Assembly (NCBI GenBank): GCA_001600415.1
Contig: BCJX01000007.1
Coordinates: 1,257,527 to 1,321,526 of the forward strand
Direction of reading: 5' to 3'
From: Pascua guehoae
Lineage: Eukaryota > Basidiomycota > Tremellomycetes > Trichosporonales > Trichosporonaceae
Length of the DNA: 64,000 bases
In this document: positions 22,391-31,789 of the stretch, one piece after another
Numbering within the stretch: the stretch's first letter is position 1
Layout: each line of letters begins with the position of its first letter
Made by a program: the position numbers and the translations under genes
The notes under the pieces: model-generated
Database searches by the model: none
Told to the model about the DNA's origin: nothing
Seen by the model: the letters and a program-made list of their open reading frames with translations, nothing else

Positions 22391-22494
22391 ATTTAAGTGC
22401 TAGAGATGCGGACAGTCTCGAGGTCGACGGCGGCGCGTGGCGCCGCTACTCAGCGAGACGGCGAGGCCGAGCCTCTGTAATCTCAGATTTAACA
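22391..22494 (+). repeat. 104-bp dispersed repeat (R3), copy 1
   Basis: It runs from ATTTAAGTGCTAGAGATGCG to TAATCTCAGATTTAACAG with a G+C-rich centre (GTGGCGCCGC, GCGAGACGGCGAGGCC). Other copies are at 27008-27108 (same strand) and 25828-25930 (inverted). Confidence 0.85.
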
Positions 22495-22796
22495 GTAAGT
22501 GCCACTTTGATGTGAACGCTTTCAGAAAACCCAGCCGTGTACTGCACCTGCACACAGATCAAGATCTCGGGGCAGAAGCTTCAAGTAATGTAGCTGGGGA
22601 AACAAGTGGGGGTAAGCCTTTCATCTTGTTGTAGAAACGAGGCAAACGGGTTTTGAATGAAGAAAAGGACAGAGTCAAGAGTGGACCAGAGGTGAGCAAG
22701 GGTCCGACTGTGGATACCGACTACGTGCCACAAGGTAAGGGCAATCTCAACACATCTCTGCTCAACACCTCGAACCCCCAATCTTAAGTGGCGGGG

Positions 22797-22866
22797 TTGG
22801 TGTAGTGGTAGCCTGGTGCTTTCCGGTGGACAACATCCTCCTCTCGGTGCGGCATTCAAGTCCCAC
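22797..22866 (+). other. tRNA-like box A/box B sequence (degenerate)
   Basis: TTGGTGTAGTGGTAG resembles a tRNA D-arm/box A, and ATTCAAGTCCCAC 50 bases on resembles a T-loop/box B. No seven-base acceptor stem closes it, and the T stem pairs poorly, so it is at best a decayed tRNA or tRNA-derived SINE head. Confidence 0.3.
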
Positions 22867-23161
22867 AGTCTGTTCACTCTTTTGCCTCCCGTCGATGGGG
22901 TTGTTCTCGCGAGTTGAACTCTGTGTTGAAGAGGAACTCACTGCTGTGGTCCTAGGTTGGAGCCGACTGGCCACGGCCCCAGTCCCCCACCCCCAGGTCA
23001 CGGCCACGGCCACTCCCAGTCCCCCACGGCCATGACCCAGTCCCGCACCCCCACCCCCAGGTCACGCCCACGGCCATGGCCGTGGCCTTACTATCAGTGG
23101 ATAACCGTGTAGAGGCCACCTGGTGGCCATGCCAGTGGTGATCACAACATACGCTAACTTT

Positions 23162-23185
23162 TTAGGGGAATTAGGGGTTAGGGGG
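23162..23185 (+). repeat. Short interstitial telomere-like repeat
   Basis: TTAGGGG, AA, TTAGGGG, TTAGGGGG in a row. Tremellomycete telomeres are built from TTAGGGGG-type units (general knowledge of Cryptococcus), so this may mark an old break repair or a former subtelomere. Only three units, so chance is possible. Confidence 0.5.
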
Positions 23186-24104
23186 TTTGGTGATTTCTTG
23201 GCCTTTCCTCCATCTGCCGGTTCATCCCAGACATCATTCCTTTTCTCAACCTTCCTCCATCCTGCATCGTCCTTGCGAGCTTCGCATGCATTCGTGGCTG
23301 CTTTTCGAGGATTGACGGCACTCGTCCCCTCTGGTGTGTCAGTCGCCGATCGAACCATTGACCACCTGCAGTCTGTTGTCCACGGCGAGGGACTCGGTCG
23401 CCGCTCATAAGAGAAATAGGGGCGTCGCAGGCGCGCAGCTGTCGCCGCACACAGCAAAGGCGCACGCCGTGGGCCATGAGGCATCCTTGCCGGCGCAACG
23501 TCCATGGTGTGCATTTGGTCCCTGATTGTGGGCGTCGGGCCGCACATTGCTCCCCAGCTGTGCCAACCAAAAAGCTCGTCTCTCCCGATATCTCGTTCAA
23601 TGTTTCAACGTGCTATTCCGTTTTACAGATGAGCTTCAAGACTCGATGAGCTTCTGTGGGTGTAATCGCACCGCGCACCACGACTGCTAAACCTGACAAG
23701 CTAACCATGTGTCTTATTTGCGGCTGACAGGCGTTGCGATGATGAGTCGTGGAGAGGTACCCACCCGCACCCTCTCGTCACATCCCCGCCATCGGCTGTG
23801 GATCGACCGCGTCTTCAGATCGTTTGGGCGCCGCTCGCTTAGAGAGTACAGAGCAGCACCCCGGGTCTATATGTGCGTCTGCGCCCTTGCAACCGAAGTA
23901 AGCCTAGACTTCGACGTGTCAACCTGTCGACGTATCATCCTACCCACTTTTTTTTTTCTTCACCATTCTTCACCATTCTTCATCGTTATTCAACACGCTT
24001 CACCTCGTCACATCGTAAATGTCTTTACAGGCCAGGTGTTTGATCACGCAGTGTGAGTAGCATCCAGCAGTTATCCAAGCCGCGGGTGTACCAAGATTCC
24101 CATT

Positions 24105-24560
24105 GAGCTAACGTACAGGATATACCAGCTACTCCCCACCCACCAATTCCACTCAATATGGCGCCACCAGGGTGCCCGATATAGAGAGTATCCATGTTCA
24201 ACGTCGCGTGCGCCCGAGATCAAGGAGGCAGTCTCAATACTCTCCCGCTGCACCTGTATAGAGACGAATAATGAGATAAAAAGTAGCACTGACGTCATCG
24301 TTGTCGTTTTGCTGGCTTTGGCTACTGGCCGTGATCTGTAGCAGAGTACAGGGACACGGGAAACAGAGTACACAGGTGGGCGGAGGATGCTGTCTACGTG
24401 GGACATCTTCAACCCTCGCATCTGCCACATAGCGATCATGGCGTTGGCCCCTGTCAGTTCTCCCTCCATATCGCCGATTTCCAGCTGTACAAAATCCTCG
24501 TATCCGTCTAGGGTATCCTTGCATCGCTTCTGCTATCATCTCTACAGATGCAGGTCGCAT
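24105..24560 (+). repeat. Diverged copies of the MITE end and the promoter-like module
   Basis: At about 24185-24245 the words GAGAGTATCCATGTTCAACG, GATCAAGGAGGCAGTCTCAATAC match the right part of the element at 36514-36762. At about 24470-24555 the words GTACAAAATCC, GTCTAGGGTATCC and TTGCATCGCTTCTGCTATCATC match the TATA-to-leader part of the promoter-like module. Both are degenerate. Confidence 0.5.
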
Positions 24561-25158
24561 AAGATTGAGGAGGAAACCACAGGTCAATAGAGGACAGGGG
24601 TGTAGATGTGCTGACAACGTGGCCTGGACTGATTTCCAGAGGGCACCTGGAAGCGGAGGCGCCGAGCCCTATAGCAGTCAATGGAGGGAACATGGATAAT
24701 TGGGGACAATGCGACGAATTATGTTCTAGCAGCTAGCAAATCTTGACCGCCTTGAGCGCAAGGGTTTCATATGGTATATGTGTCTCGCTCTTGTCGCTTA
24801 TCTATCTTGCTGTTTGACCGCGGAACATGTGGGGCGTGTTGCTTGTACGCGTCACTGGGGTTAAGTGGCCCTGAGTCGAGCTCGGCTTACCTTGTACATG
24901 TCGATTTTTTTTGAAGGCGAACGCCGCCAAGGCCAAAAGGGACGATAGAAATTGAGCTGGGAATGTTTGTGAGATTTACGGAGAACTGGGACGGAGAATG
25001 ATGACAGGTAGCTCACAAACGAAGCCACAAAATACAAGACCGGGTAAGCGTTGCCAAAACAAGACAAGTGTCTTGTGAAGAAAAGTCCGCCTTAGCCTGA
25101 GACATCAGCAACAGGGTTGGGTTACTGTTGTGGAGAAACTCACAATTGGAGGACAGGG

Positions 25159-25210
25159 GTTGTTGAGCGCGTTGACCTGGACGTCTGCAGAGAATCGGCC
25201 ATGAAAGTCT
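25159..25210 (-). pseudogene. Fragment of a family F gene
   Basis: On the minus strand it reads DFHGRFSADVQVNALNN, against AFHGQFSAEVQVNALNN in F1. The frame is the one that carries the ORF at 25249-25605, but two stops lie between. There is no other recognisable F domain sequence around it, so this is a relic. Confidence 0.7.
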
Positions 25211-25248
25211 GGTGGGCAATGACATCATGAACAAATTGGCCGGGGGCG

Positions 25249-25605
25249 TCATGGACGTTGAGTACGAGGGTGGCCGGGCTCGGCGACAAGGTCGTTGCCG
25301 AGGAGCTCTCGAATGTCCCGAAGCATCTGGTCGTGGTCTTCGAGGAGCTCCTGGATGTCGTTGATCACTTCCACAAGGCCTTCATGGCCATCATGGCCAA
25401 AGTAGTCGTCGATAATGTTGTCCAGAATGGTGGCGGCGGTGGGATCGGCCACGGGTCCGAAGTCATAGGGTCGGACGTGAGGACGGCGGCGGAGGAGGGT
25501 TGTTTGCGACTTTGCGTCAGTGAAAGTTGTAACTCGGCTCAGACCTTCAGTCCATTCGGGGAGGAGGTGGGTGTCATAGGGGTCGGGGCGGACGTGCCAG
25601 TGCAT
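25249..25605 (-). CDS. Possible small protein linked to family F debris
   Basis: Open frame of 118 aa from the ATG at 25605. The C-terminal half looks protein-like and helical (ATILDNIIDDYFGHDGHEG, NDIQELLEDHDQMLRDIREL), with an acidic coiled-coil character. A family F fragment follows in the same frame after two stops, and an inverted R3 repeat lies upstream, so it may be a remnant of a rearranged gene rather than a working one. No family recognised. Confidence 0.35.
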   Translation of the reverse strand: MHWHVRPDPYDTHLLPEWTEGLSRVTTFTDAKSQTTLLRRRPHVRPYDFGPVADPTAATILDNIIDDYFGHDGHEGLVEVINDIQELLEDHDQMLRDIRELLGNDLVAEPGHPRTQRP

Positions 25606-25827
25606 GTCGCGCACAAAGTCAGTGGCTTAGTTCCACCGTCGGGGATGGCGGAGAATGATATGAAAAGAGGTCACCGAACCAGTCGAGGGTCGGGGGATCA
25701 AGGTTCTGGATCGGGCCGTCTTCGGGAGGGTGTTCGCTGCAAACATTGCCGCGGGGCTCAAGATTGAATTAGACCTTCGGGCTATCGTTACCGACTGTGG
25801 GACTCTGAAGGCCGACCTCATCAAGTG

Positions 25828-25930
25828 CCTGTTAGATCTGAGATTATAGAAGCCTCGCCGTCTTGGGGATTGGCGGCCCCACGCCCCGCCGTCGGCCTCT
25901 AAATTGTCCTCATCTCTAATTCTTAAATAG
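25828..25930 (-). repeat. 104-bp dispersed repeat (R3), copy 2, inverted
   Basis: The reverse complement reads ATTTAAGAATTAGAGATG ... AGACGGCGAGGCTTCTATAA TCTCAGATCTAACAG, matching copies 1 and 3 along the whole length with point differences. It lies upstream of the small minus-strand frame at 25249-25605. Confidence 0.85.
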
Positions 25931-26765
25931 CCTGTCTCGCGCGATCGTATCCCTCTCATGCAACGTCGTCTACAACAGTATCAAGCCCACCTGACGGTGG
26001 ACTTGCGCGCCGTCGTGTGTGCCAAGTTTTTCCTTCGCCAGCTCCCACAAGAACTTTGGAATCCTGGATTTCTAATGGACATTAACGACAAGAGGATTGG
26101 CCACATTATCAGTTGACGTCTTCTGGATGCTGAGCACATTCTGGCCCCCGACCCTGTTGGTGCTCCCACTGCCCCAACCAAGCAGGATGGTCACAATTCA
26201 AACAACGCCTGGGAGACAGCCAATGTCGTCCCCTGGCTTCCCCCCCCTAGTCCCCACAGCCTCGTTTATTCCTCCGGCTGACGGCTAACTCCTTCCCAAG
26301 AGAAACGCTAGCATCGCTGGCCACTGCTTTTCGTCACGTGCGACCATTTCTACGCTCTCTGTTGCAAGGACAGGTACGACGAGGTTCGGCAACTGCTTGT
26401 TCTGGAGATTGCTCGCCATTAATTGCGCAGATGGTCACAGTGAGTATCATGGGTCAGTAGTTTTAGTGGAAGAAAACAAGAGTAGCAAGGAGAAACTCGA
26501 AGCTTTCTGTGAGGCGCGCAGGGATGAGGTCAATGACGCGGATACGGACCGCCCCCAAGACCTGCCGGATGGAATGGAGTTGGCGCACCATGGGCGCTGC
26601 CTCGTCCGACACCGGGGCCTGGCGTGACACCAACACCCCTGGACAACGCTACCCTTACCCTCGTCCTCGAGGGAAAGCGGATCCAGAACGCCACCAGCAC
26701 GCGCACCGCCCCAAGACCAACATGCAAGTGCACTACACAATCCACCATGCACGACAATCTTGACA

Positions 26766-26900
26766 AAGTGGCACTTTGCCACTCTCGCATCCACTTGACA
26801 CATAGCGACCACGTCAGCCTGCTGTCTATACTGCCGCTCCCTAGTTGGATATAACACTCATGTCCCTCTAAAGTATTCATGCATCGCTTCTTCTCTCATC
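26766..26900 (+). promoter_or_regulatory. Promoter-like module, orphan copy
   Basis: Words shared with the module before F2: AGTGGCACTTTGCCAC, CTCGCATCC, ATAGCGACCACGTC, CTATACTGCCGCTCCCTAG, GATATAACACTCATGTCCCTC, then GCATCGCTTCTTCTCTCATC. GATATAAC fits a TATA box and the final CT-rich word a leader. It is followed by ATGGCGGCCCC but no sustained F-type frame, so the gene it once served seems lost. Promoter function is inference. Confidence 0.65.
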
Positions 26901-27007
26901 TCAACAAATCTCATGGCGGCCCCTACATTTTCCTGCATTTCCTGTACGATACCGTGCGGAGCGATCAAGCTCAAACGTGGCAGTCTCAATACTTTCTGGT
27001 CACACAT

Positions 27008-27108
27008 GTACTAGAGATGCGGAAAATCTAGAGGCCGCCGGCTGCCCGTGGCGCCGCCACTCGGCGAGACGGCGAGGCCCAGCGCCTCTATAATCTCAGA
27101 TTTAACAG
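27008..27108 (+). repeat. 104-bp dispersed repeat (R3), copy 3
   Basis: Same order of words as copy 1 (ACTAGAGATGCGG, GTGGCGCCGCCACTCGGCG, AGACGGCGAGGCC, TAATCTCAGATTTAACAG). It sits directly after a copy of the MITE end (CAGTCTCAATACTTTCTGG at 26980-26999) and 170 bases before the promoter-like module of F2. Confidence 0.85.
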
Positions 27109-27280
27109 AGGCGACGCTCTCGAGTCTTGTGGACGCTGTACACACTGCCCATCGCGAGTGCTGCATCACCAAGTCGGTGCTCGAGGCTGTCAACTCGCAG
27201 GTTAGGACCACTAAGTTATAGGTCGGCACCGCCAACTCCTGGATCGGCCGCTTGAGGATCCTCGGAAGGTCTTTCTGAAA

Positions 27281-27430
27281 AGTGGCACTTCTGCCACCCT
27301 CGCATCCGCCACATATTGACCAAAGCGTCGGCCTTCTGTCCATACCGCCACTCCCTAGACCGCCGCTCCCCGGTTGTATAAAACACTTGTGTCCCTCTAG
27401 ATATTTATACATCGCTTCTTCTCTCATCTT
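27281..27430 (+). promoter_or_regulatory. Promoter-like module upstream of F2
   Basis: It reads AGTGGCACTTCTGCCACCCT, CGCATCCGCCACATATTGAC, CAAAGCGTCGGCC, TCTGTCCATACCGCCACTCC, then TATAAAA at 27377-27383, ACTTGTGTCCCTCTAG, and ACATCGCTTCTTCTCTCATC. The ATG of F2 is 360 bases after the TATA. Near-identical words in the same order precede F5, and degenerate copies lie elsewhere in the island. Confidence 0.7.
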
Positions 27431-27745
27431 GACACTTTCTTCGCCAAGCCCATTACCCCTATCAAGTGTTGTAATAGAGACAGCCTGGTGGCTGCTCTGC
27501 CACGCGCAGCACCACGCCCGGCGCGCGCTGCCGCGTAGCCTCTTAAAGGCAGACCTTGTATCTCCGCTGCTCTATTCTCAAGTTTTTACATCATCTACAA
27601 CATCAAGGAGCCCCCCAGCCCCCCCACCAGCCGACCTCCTTGGAACCTTGGGGGGTTCACACTCATCCACCCATCCATCCGCCCCTCGCCATCACTATCA
27701 ACCCCTCGTCGCCTTTTCGAGTTCGCAAACTCTAAGAAGACAACC

Positions 27746-28710
27746 ATGGACTCCTTCCACTCGGCCCAGATAAACGCTGCAAAGAACTGCGCGGTGGTGA
27801 TCTTCTGGCTCGCTTTCGCAGCCACCACTGCGGCGGCTCTCAAGATTGACGCCCGGATCAGTCTTCCCCCAGTTCTTGCCGACTATGCACGTCTCAAATC
27901 GCACGACCTTCTGGACTTCAGTATTGCTGCCCAAGCAATCCTCTTCGCCAAGCACATCATTGGCCAGATTGTCAACGAGCTTTCGTTGCCCGGGTTTGCC
28001 ATCCACGACAACTCGATGGCAAGGCTTTCGGAGAAGGTCGGTCACATCCTCGTTCCAAGCCAGCCCTACCAACCCGGCTCCAGCCATCCTCGCCCCTCTC
28101 CCTCCCGTCCCCACTCCCCCTCCCGTCCCCACTCTCCCCCCGGTCCCCACTCGGCGGCCTTACCCACCGCCCTCGCCCGACTGTGGTTCGCCCTGCACAG
28201 ATCATGCAGGCGAAGAAGGCCACGGTTCTCAGCCCTGTCCTGCTCATGCAGGCAAAGAAGGCCAAGGTTGCCCGCCCCGTCCTCCTCAACATTGACCGTG
28301 GTCGAGTCGACTCCCCCAAGCGTGAGTCCATTGATCATCAGAAAGCGCCAGTACACTAACTCTCAAGCAACCATGGACGAGGCCAAGTGCCTGTCCGATA
28401 TCGAGGCAAGCCAGGCGTCCGGCGAGGCGTTGCTCAGCACCGTCCGTCGGCACTCCGTGTTGGGCCAGGCCATCCGTGGCAAGCTCCGTCGTCCCCGTAG
28501 GTCTCTGATGACGAGACACGGTCAGCCACTAATGCTCCAGCTACGTCGACCTCGTTTCGTGCCCGCCTGCCTGCCGCCAAGACCCTCTCCAAGACCATCG
28601 CCCGTGGCAAGGCATTCTTCCGCTCGTGGCGTGGCAAGAACCCTCGTGGTAGTGGTAAGTCTACGGGACCGACTATGTCATCCACTAACTCCTCAGGCGC
28701 GCCCGACTAG
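27746..28710 (+). CDS. Family F member F2 with basic C-terminus
   Basis: Exons 27746-28036, 28201-28321, 28368-28496, 28541-28654, 28697-28710 (222 aa). The N-terminal part aligns with F3: VVIFWLAFAATTAAALKI, LADYARLKSHDLLDF, AQAILFAKHIIGQIVNEL. The second exon has two near repeats of QAKKATV / QAKKAKV. The C-terminal half is Lys/Arg-rich (VRRHSVLGQAIRGKLRRP, KTLSKTIARGKAFFRSWR) and ends GSGAPD, matching AVPD at the end of F3. The first donor (GTCGGT) is weak; the 164-nt intron is Pro-rich if translated and keeping it would break phase. The last intron is related in sequence to the last intron of F3. It follows the module at 27281. Function unknown. Confidence 0.65.
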
Positions 28711-29408
28711 ATAGACCTCACAACCAAGTTTGGTTCTCTTGATACCCGAGTTTACCAGCGACATACACGTTTCGCAAACATACCCTGATACAAGACCAAG
28801 ATACCCAACACCTTCACGACACATATACCCGGCAAGATACCCAGATTTGGAAACGGGCCACTCATGTACAACAGTGTAATACAAAACGGAAAATGTGAGT
28901 TTGCATTACGTGTCTGGCTCATGTTCTTCATTGACTGACATGTTTAGAAATACGAACGACAAAAGAAAATACTCGTAGGCGTTCCCAGTTGGCGGTCTTG
29001 AGTCTACAGAACCCACTATGTCATCCACTAACTCCGCAGGCGCCCCGCATTGAATACAAGCTCGTGTAAGCTCTCACGAACTACGCCACAATCAAGTGCC
29101 GACAGACCGTCCACTTTTCGAAGAAAGACGCCCAGCTCAAGCTCGTGCCTGCTCCGAGGAATTATGCCTGGTTGAAGTGCCTGCACACGGTCGACTTCAC
29201 CGCCTTCCACCGCGCCAAACTCTACCTCATGACTCTCCTCGACGCGCTCTGCCGTGAGCTGGCCAACGGCACCTTTACCGTGTCGTACGATTGCCACGTA
29301 GAGCTTGCTGTCAAGACGGCGCTTTATTCCTCTCGGAGTCCTGGCCTCGCTGATTCGCTCGGTGATGTTCGCCGTCGATGTCCGACATCTCTTCTTCGCC
29401 GGAGAGCG
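28711..29408 (+). pseudogene. Relic of duplicated family F exons between F2 and F3
   Basis: Bases 28985-29055 repeat the last intron and terminal exon of F2 (ACTATGTCATCCACTAACTC then CAGGCGCCCCGC). From 29060 the frame KLV-stop-ALTNYATIKCRQTVHFSK copies F3's domain with CCG replaced by TAA. From 29125 a second partial copy reads YAWLKCLHTVDFTAFHRA, TLLDALCRELANGTF, in the frame that later carries F3. So three partial or complete copies of one domain stand in tandem and only the third has a whole domain. The first 270 bases after F2 hold no gene. Confidence 0.65.
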
Positions 29409-30419
29409 ATGACAGCCCCATCCCCATCCCATCCCCTCCTCATCGCGCTCCTCATCGCGTTGGCCACTTCACCAACTTCCTCCCCTCGCCGCTCTCAAGA
29501 TGAACACGTCCAACCCGCCGTCGCCCACGACGTCGTGTCGGTCCTGCTCTTTTTTGCCTTCGCCAATGAAGGCTTCGTGGACCCCAGAAAGAAAAAGGAC
29601 GCGCAAGACAAGCTCGTGCCGGCTCTCGCGGACTACGCGCAGATCAAGTGCCGCCAGACTATCGACTTTACCGCTTCCCAGCGTGCAAAACTCTTCCTGA
29701 CAACTCTCCTCGACGCGCTGTGCCGTGAGCTCGCCAAAGGCACCTTTGTCGTGTCGTACGATTGCGGCGTGGAGCTTGTTGTGAAGACAGCTCTTTACCT
29801 TGCTCAGGGCCCTGGCGTCGCGGATTCGCTCGACGACGATGCTTCCAACGAAGCATCGTCGAGTGGCTCCGACGGTTCTTCGTCGGTTTCGGACATCTCT
29901 TCGTCAGAGAACAGTGACGACACCCCCATCCCCATCCCCCCGTCCTTTGGGGGTGAGCGCGTCAAGCGCCGCCGTCGCGTCACCGTCTTCCGCCCCGCCG
30001 CCGTTACCCACGCGACGCTGGCTCAAGTCGCCACCGCAACCATCCTCAACACGGCGCCCGCTCAGGTCGCCACTGCCACCACCATCACCACGGCCTCCGT
30101 CCAGGACCAGCGTGAGTCAGCTCATCTTCAGGAATAATCAGGTAATTTCCTCTCTAGCTCCCGAGCTCGATGAGCAGACGTTTGTCGGAAACCTTGTCTT
30201 GCCGGTGCCGCGCGCCTCAATCCCCTTCGTCGTGGGTGTAAGTTGACCTACTTCACATATGTTCAGCAGACTAACGCTCCAGCGATCTGTGCCTTTGCCG
30301 GTCGTGTCGCTGGCCTCCAGGGTGCCGGCGCCGCCTTCATCAACATCGGCCCTCGTGTTGGTAAGTCTAGTCGATATCGGGGTGTTTCACCCACTAACTC
30401 CTCAGCGGTTCCCGACTAA
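29409..30419 (+). CDS. Family F member F3
   Basis: Exons 29409-30111, 30158-30235, 30283-30360, 30406-30419 (290 aa from the ATG at 29409). The F domain reads VSVLLFFAFANEGF, LVPALADYAQIKCRQTIDF, ASQRAKLFLTTLLDALCREL, SYDCGVELVVKTALYLAQGP. It is followed by a Ser/Asp linker, a basic patch (GERVKRRRRVTVF), two repeats around AQVATATILNTAP, and a small hydrophobic C-terminus (IPFVVAICAFAGRVAGL) ending AVPD. The start is uncertain: the same frame is open back through an upstream partial domain copy, and an ATG at 29500 is out of frame. The gene end resembles F2, the downstream flank resembles F1. Function unknown. Confidence 0.6.
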
Positions 30420-30493
30420 GGGCCTCGACCCCCTCTTCCCGTTTGTCTCGACATACACGATTCCCCTTTTCCGTTTCGATACCCGTCAGTGTG

Positions 30494-30890
30494 AATACCC
30501 GGCGTGGCTCGGAGTCTGGTCTCAGGTTTAGAGTGAGTTATCGGGTCTTGATCGGGTATGCTAGTCAGTGGCTGACATTTCTAGAGTTGTCGACTGTCGA
30601 CGGAAAGGGTTGCGAGGCGCAACAACACCTGCGAGTCACCCCGCTTTCCGTTCCACGTGCTCACATACTCAGCTGAAGCCCAAGAGCGAGCCTCGTACCG
30701 GGTGAAGTTTGCGTTGGTGACCCAATGCCTGGAAGAAGACGACTTACAGCAACCCGAGTCAAGTATACCCTTTATGCATTCGTTTTAAAAGGAGATCGCA
30801 GACTCGGCCGATTGGCTTCATGAACATGTCTGGAACGCGGCTGAGAGCGGTTAGTATATAACGAACCTGGCCATAGTATCACTGGGTATG
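30494..30890 (+). repeat. Duplicated 3' flank, copy downstream of F3
   Basis: Copy of the block after F1 (13362-13745): GTGAGTTATCGGGTCTTGAT, GGGTATGCTAGTCAGTGGCT, AAGGGTTGCGAGGCGCAACA, then weaker matches TTATGCATTCGTTTT and CCTGGCCATAGTATCACT. In the core I count only a few substitutions and one or two single-base insertions. Confidence 0.85.
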
Positions 30891-31278
30891 AGCCCCCGCT
30901 GTAGTGAGAGAAATTATTCCCCCGCACCAGGTTGTAAGGAGGGTGAGCCACAGAATAACTGCTCTCACACTTGCTAACGACGTAGCTCGTTTACACACAT
31001 CCAAGTTTCTCATCTGGATTGCACCCTAGCTCCAGCACAATCACCGCCGGAACTCGGGCCGCAGCCAAGCAGAATACCCTTCATACACCGCGGAGCAGGG
31101 CATTCCAACTTACAGTAGAAACCCATATGATAATAATATTCCAAAATAATGTTCCCGGCACTGATCGTGGCGAGTACTTCAGTGACTCAATAGCTTTTGA
31201 TATAGGTCGTGGTTTTGAGCTGGAGGGCTTCGGATAAGTTCCTAAGAGTATCGGGGTGATCTTCATCCGCTCACATTA
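30891..31278. other. Spacer between the F3 flank and F4
   Basis: A+T-richer spacer with no coding signal and no match to the other repeats that I can see. Confidence 0.4.
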
Positions 31279-31704
31279 TCATAGCGTCTGAGCCTCAGCA
31301 ACCATTGAAGTCTGCCCCAAACTGTGCATGCCTAGGCCCAAGAGAAGTAAGCGACGACTCCAGAACCAGAGTGGCCATTGTCTTGCCACCCTTCGCCATC
31401 TCAGGGCCAACGCCGAGAGAACCACAGCCTGGTGGTCGTCATGAGGAACGTACACGTTGTGAGTGAGCTCGGTAATGGCCTCGTTCATGAGCGACGTAAT
31501 GAAGAGGCTGATAGCGACGAAGGACGAGTAATCGACGATATCAATGCCGCCGAAAAGAGCGTAGCGGGCGATCGGGTACCGGAGGTACTTCAGGCAGTTG
31601 GACACGTCCTTCTCCTCCTTACCGCTTGGTCCGAATGCGTGGAAGATGGCCTCGACCAGGCGGTCGAAGTCGCCGCGTGGCGCCTTACGGCCGACCTTGG
31701 CCAT
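31279..31704 (-). CDS. Family F member F4 (domain only, possibly frameshifted)
   Basis: Single exon, 141 aa from the ATG at 31704. The F-domain start is clear: RGDFDRLVEAIFHAFGPSG, PIARYALFGGIDIVDY, FITSLMNEAITEL. After residue 95 the frame gives Trp/Arg/Leu-rich sequence unlike the family. A shift of one base near 31390 would give a more protein-like continuation (LEMAKGGKTMATLVLE), so a frameshift or sequence error is likely. It lies downstream of pseudogene F6 on the same strand. No promoter-like module is directly upstream. Confidence 0.5.
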   Translation of the reverse strand: MAKVGRKAPRGDFDRLVEAIFHAFGPSGKEEKDVSNCLKYLRYPIARYALFGGIDIVDYSSFVAISLFITSLMNEAITELTHNVYVPHDDHQAVVLSALALRWRRVARQWPLWFWSRRLLLLGLGMHSLGQTSMVAEAQTL

Positions 31705-31789
31705 GGCGGAGACGAGGCGGGAAAATGTGCCAAAGGAAGGGAGAGGTGGAGCTGAAGGTCGAGCTGGGAGGGGAAGGGTTCCAGTGTGA

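Larger units (their letters stand above)
22107..27745. other. Gene-poor repeat island, left part
   Basis: Apart from the separately listed repeats and the family F fragment, this 5.6-kb stretch has no convincing gene. It contains copies of the promoter-like module, three copies of a 104-bp repeat, tRNA-like boxes, telomere-like units, repeated CCACGGCCA/CCCCCAC words at 22970-23090 and a TTCTTCACCAT triplication at about 23957-23990. Confidence 0.6.

Noticed and set aside
29500..29700. ATG at 29500 as start of F3
   Set aside because: Its frame (MNTSNPP) differs from the frame that carries the F domain; using it would need a frameshift.
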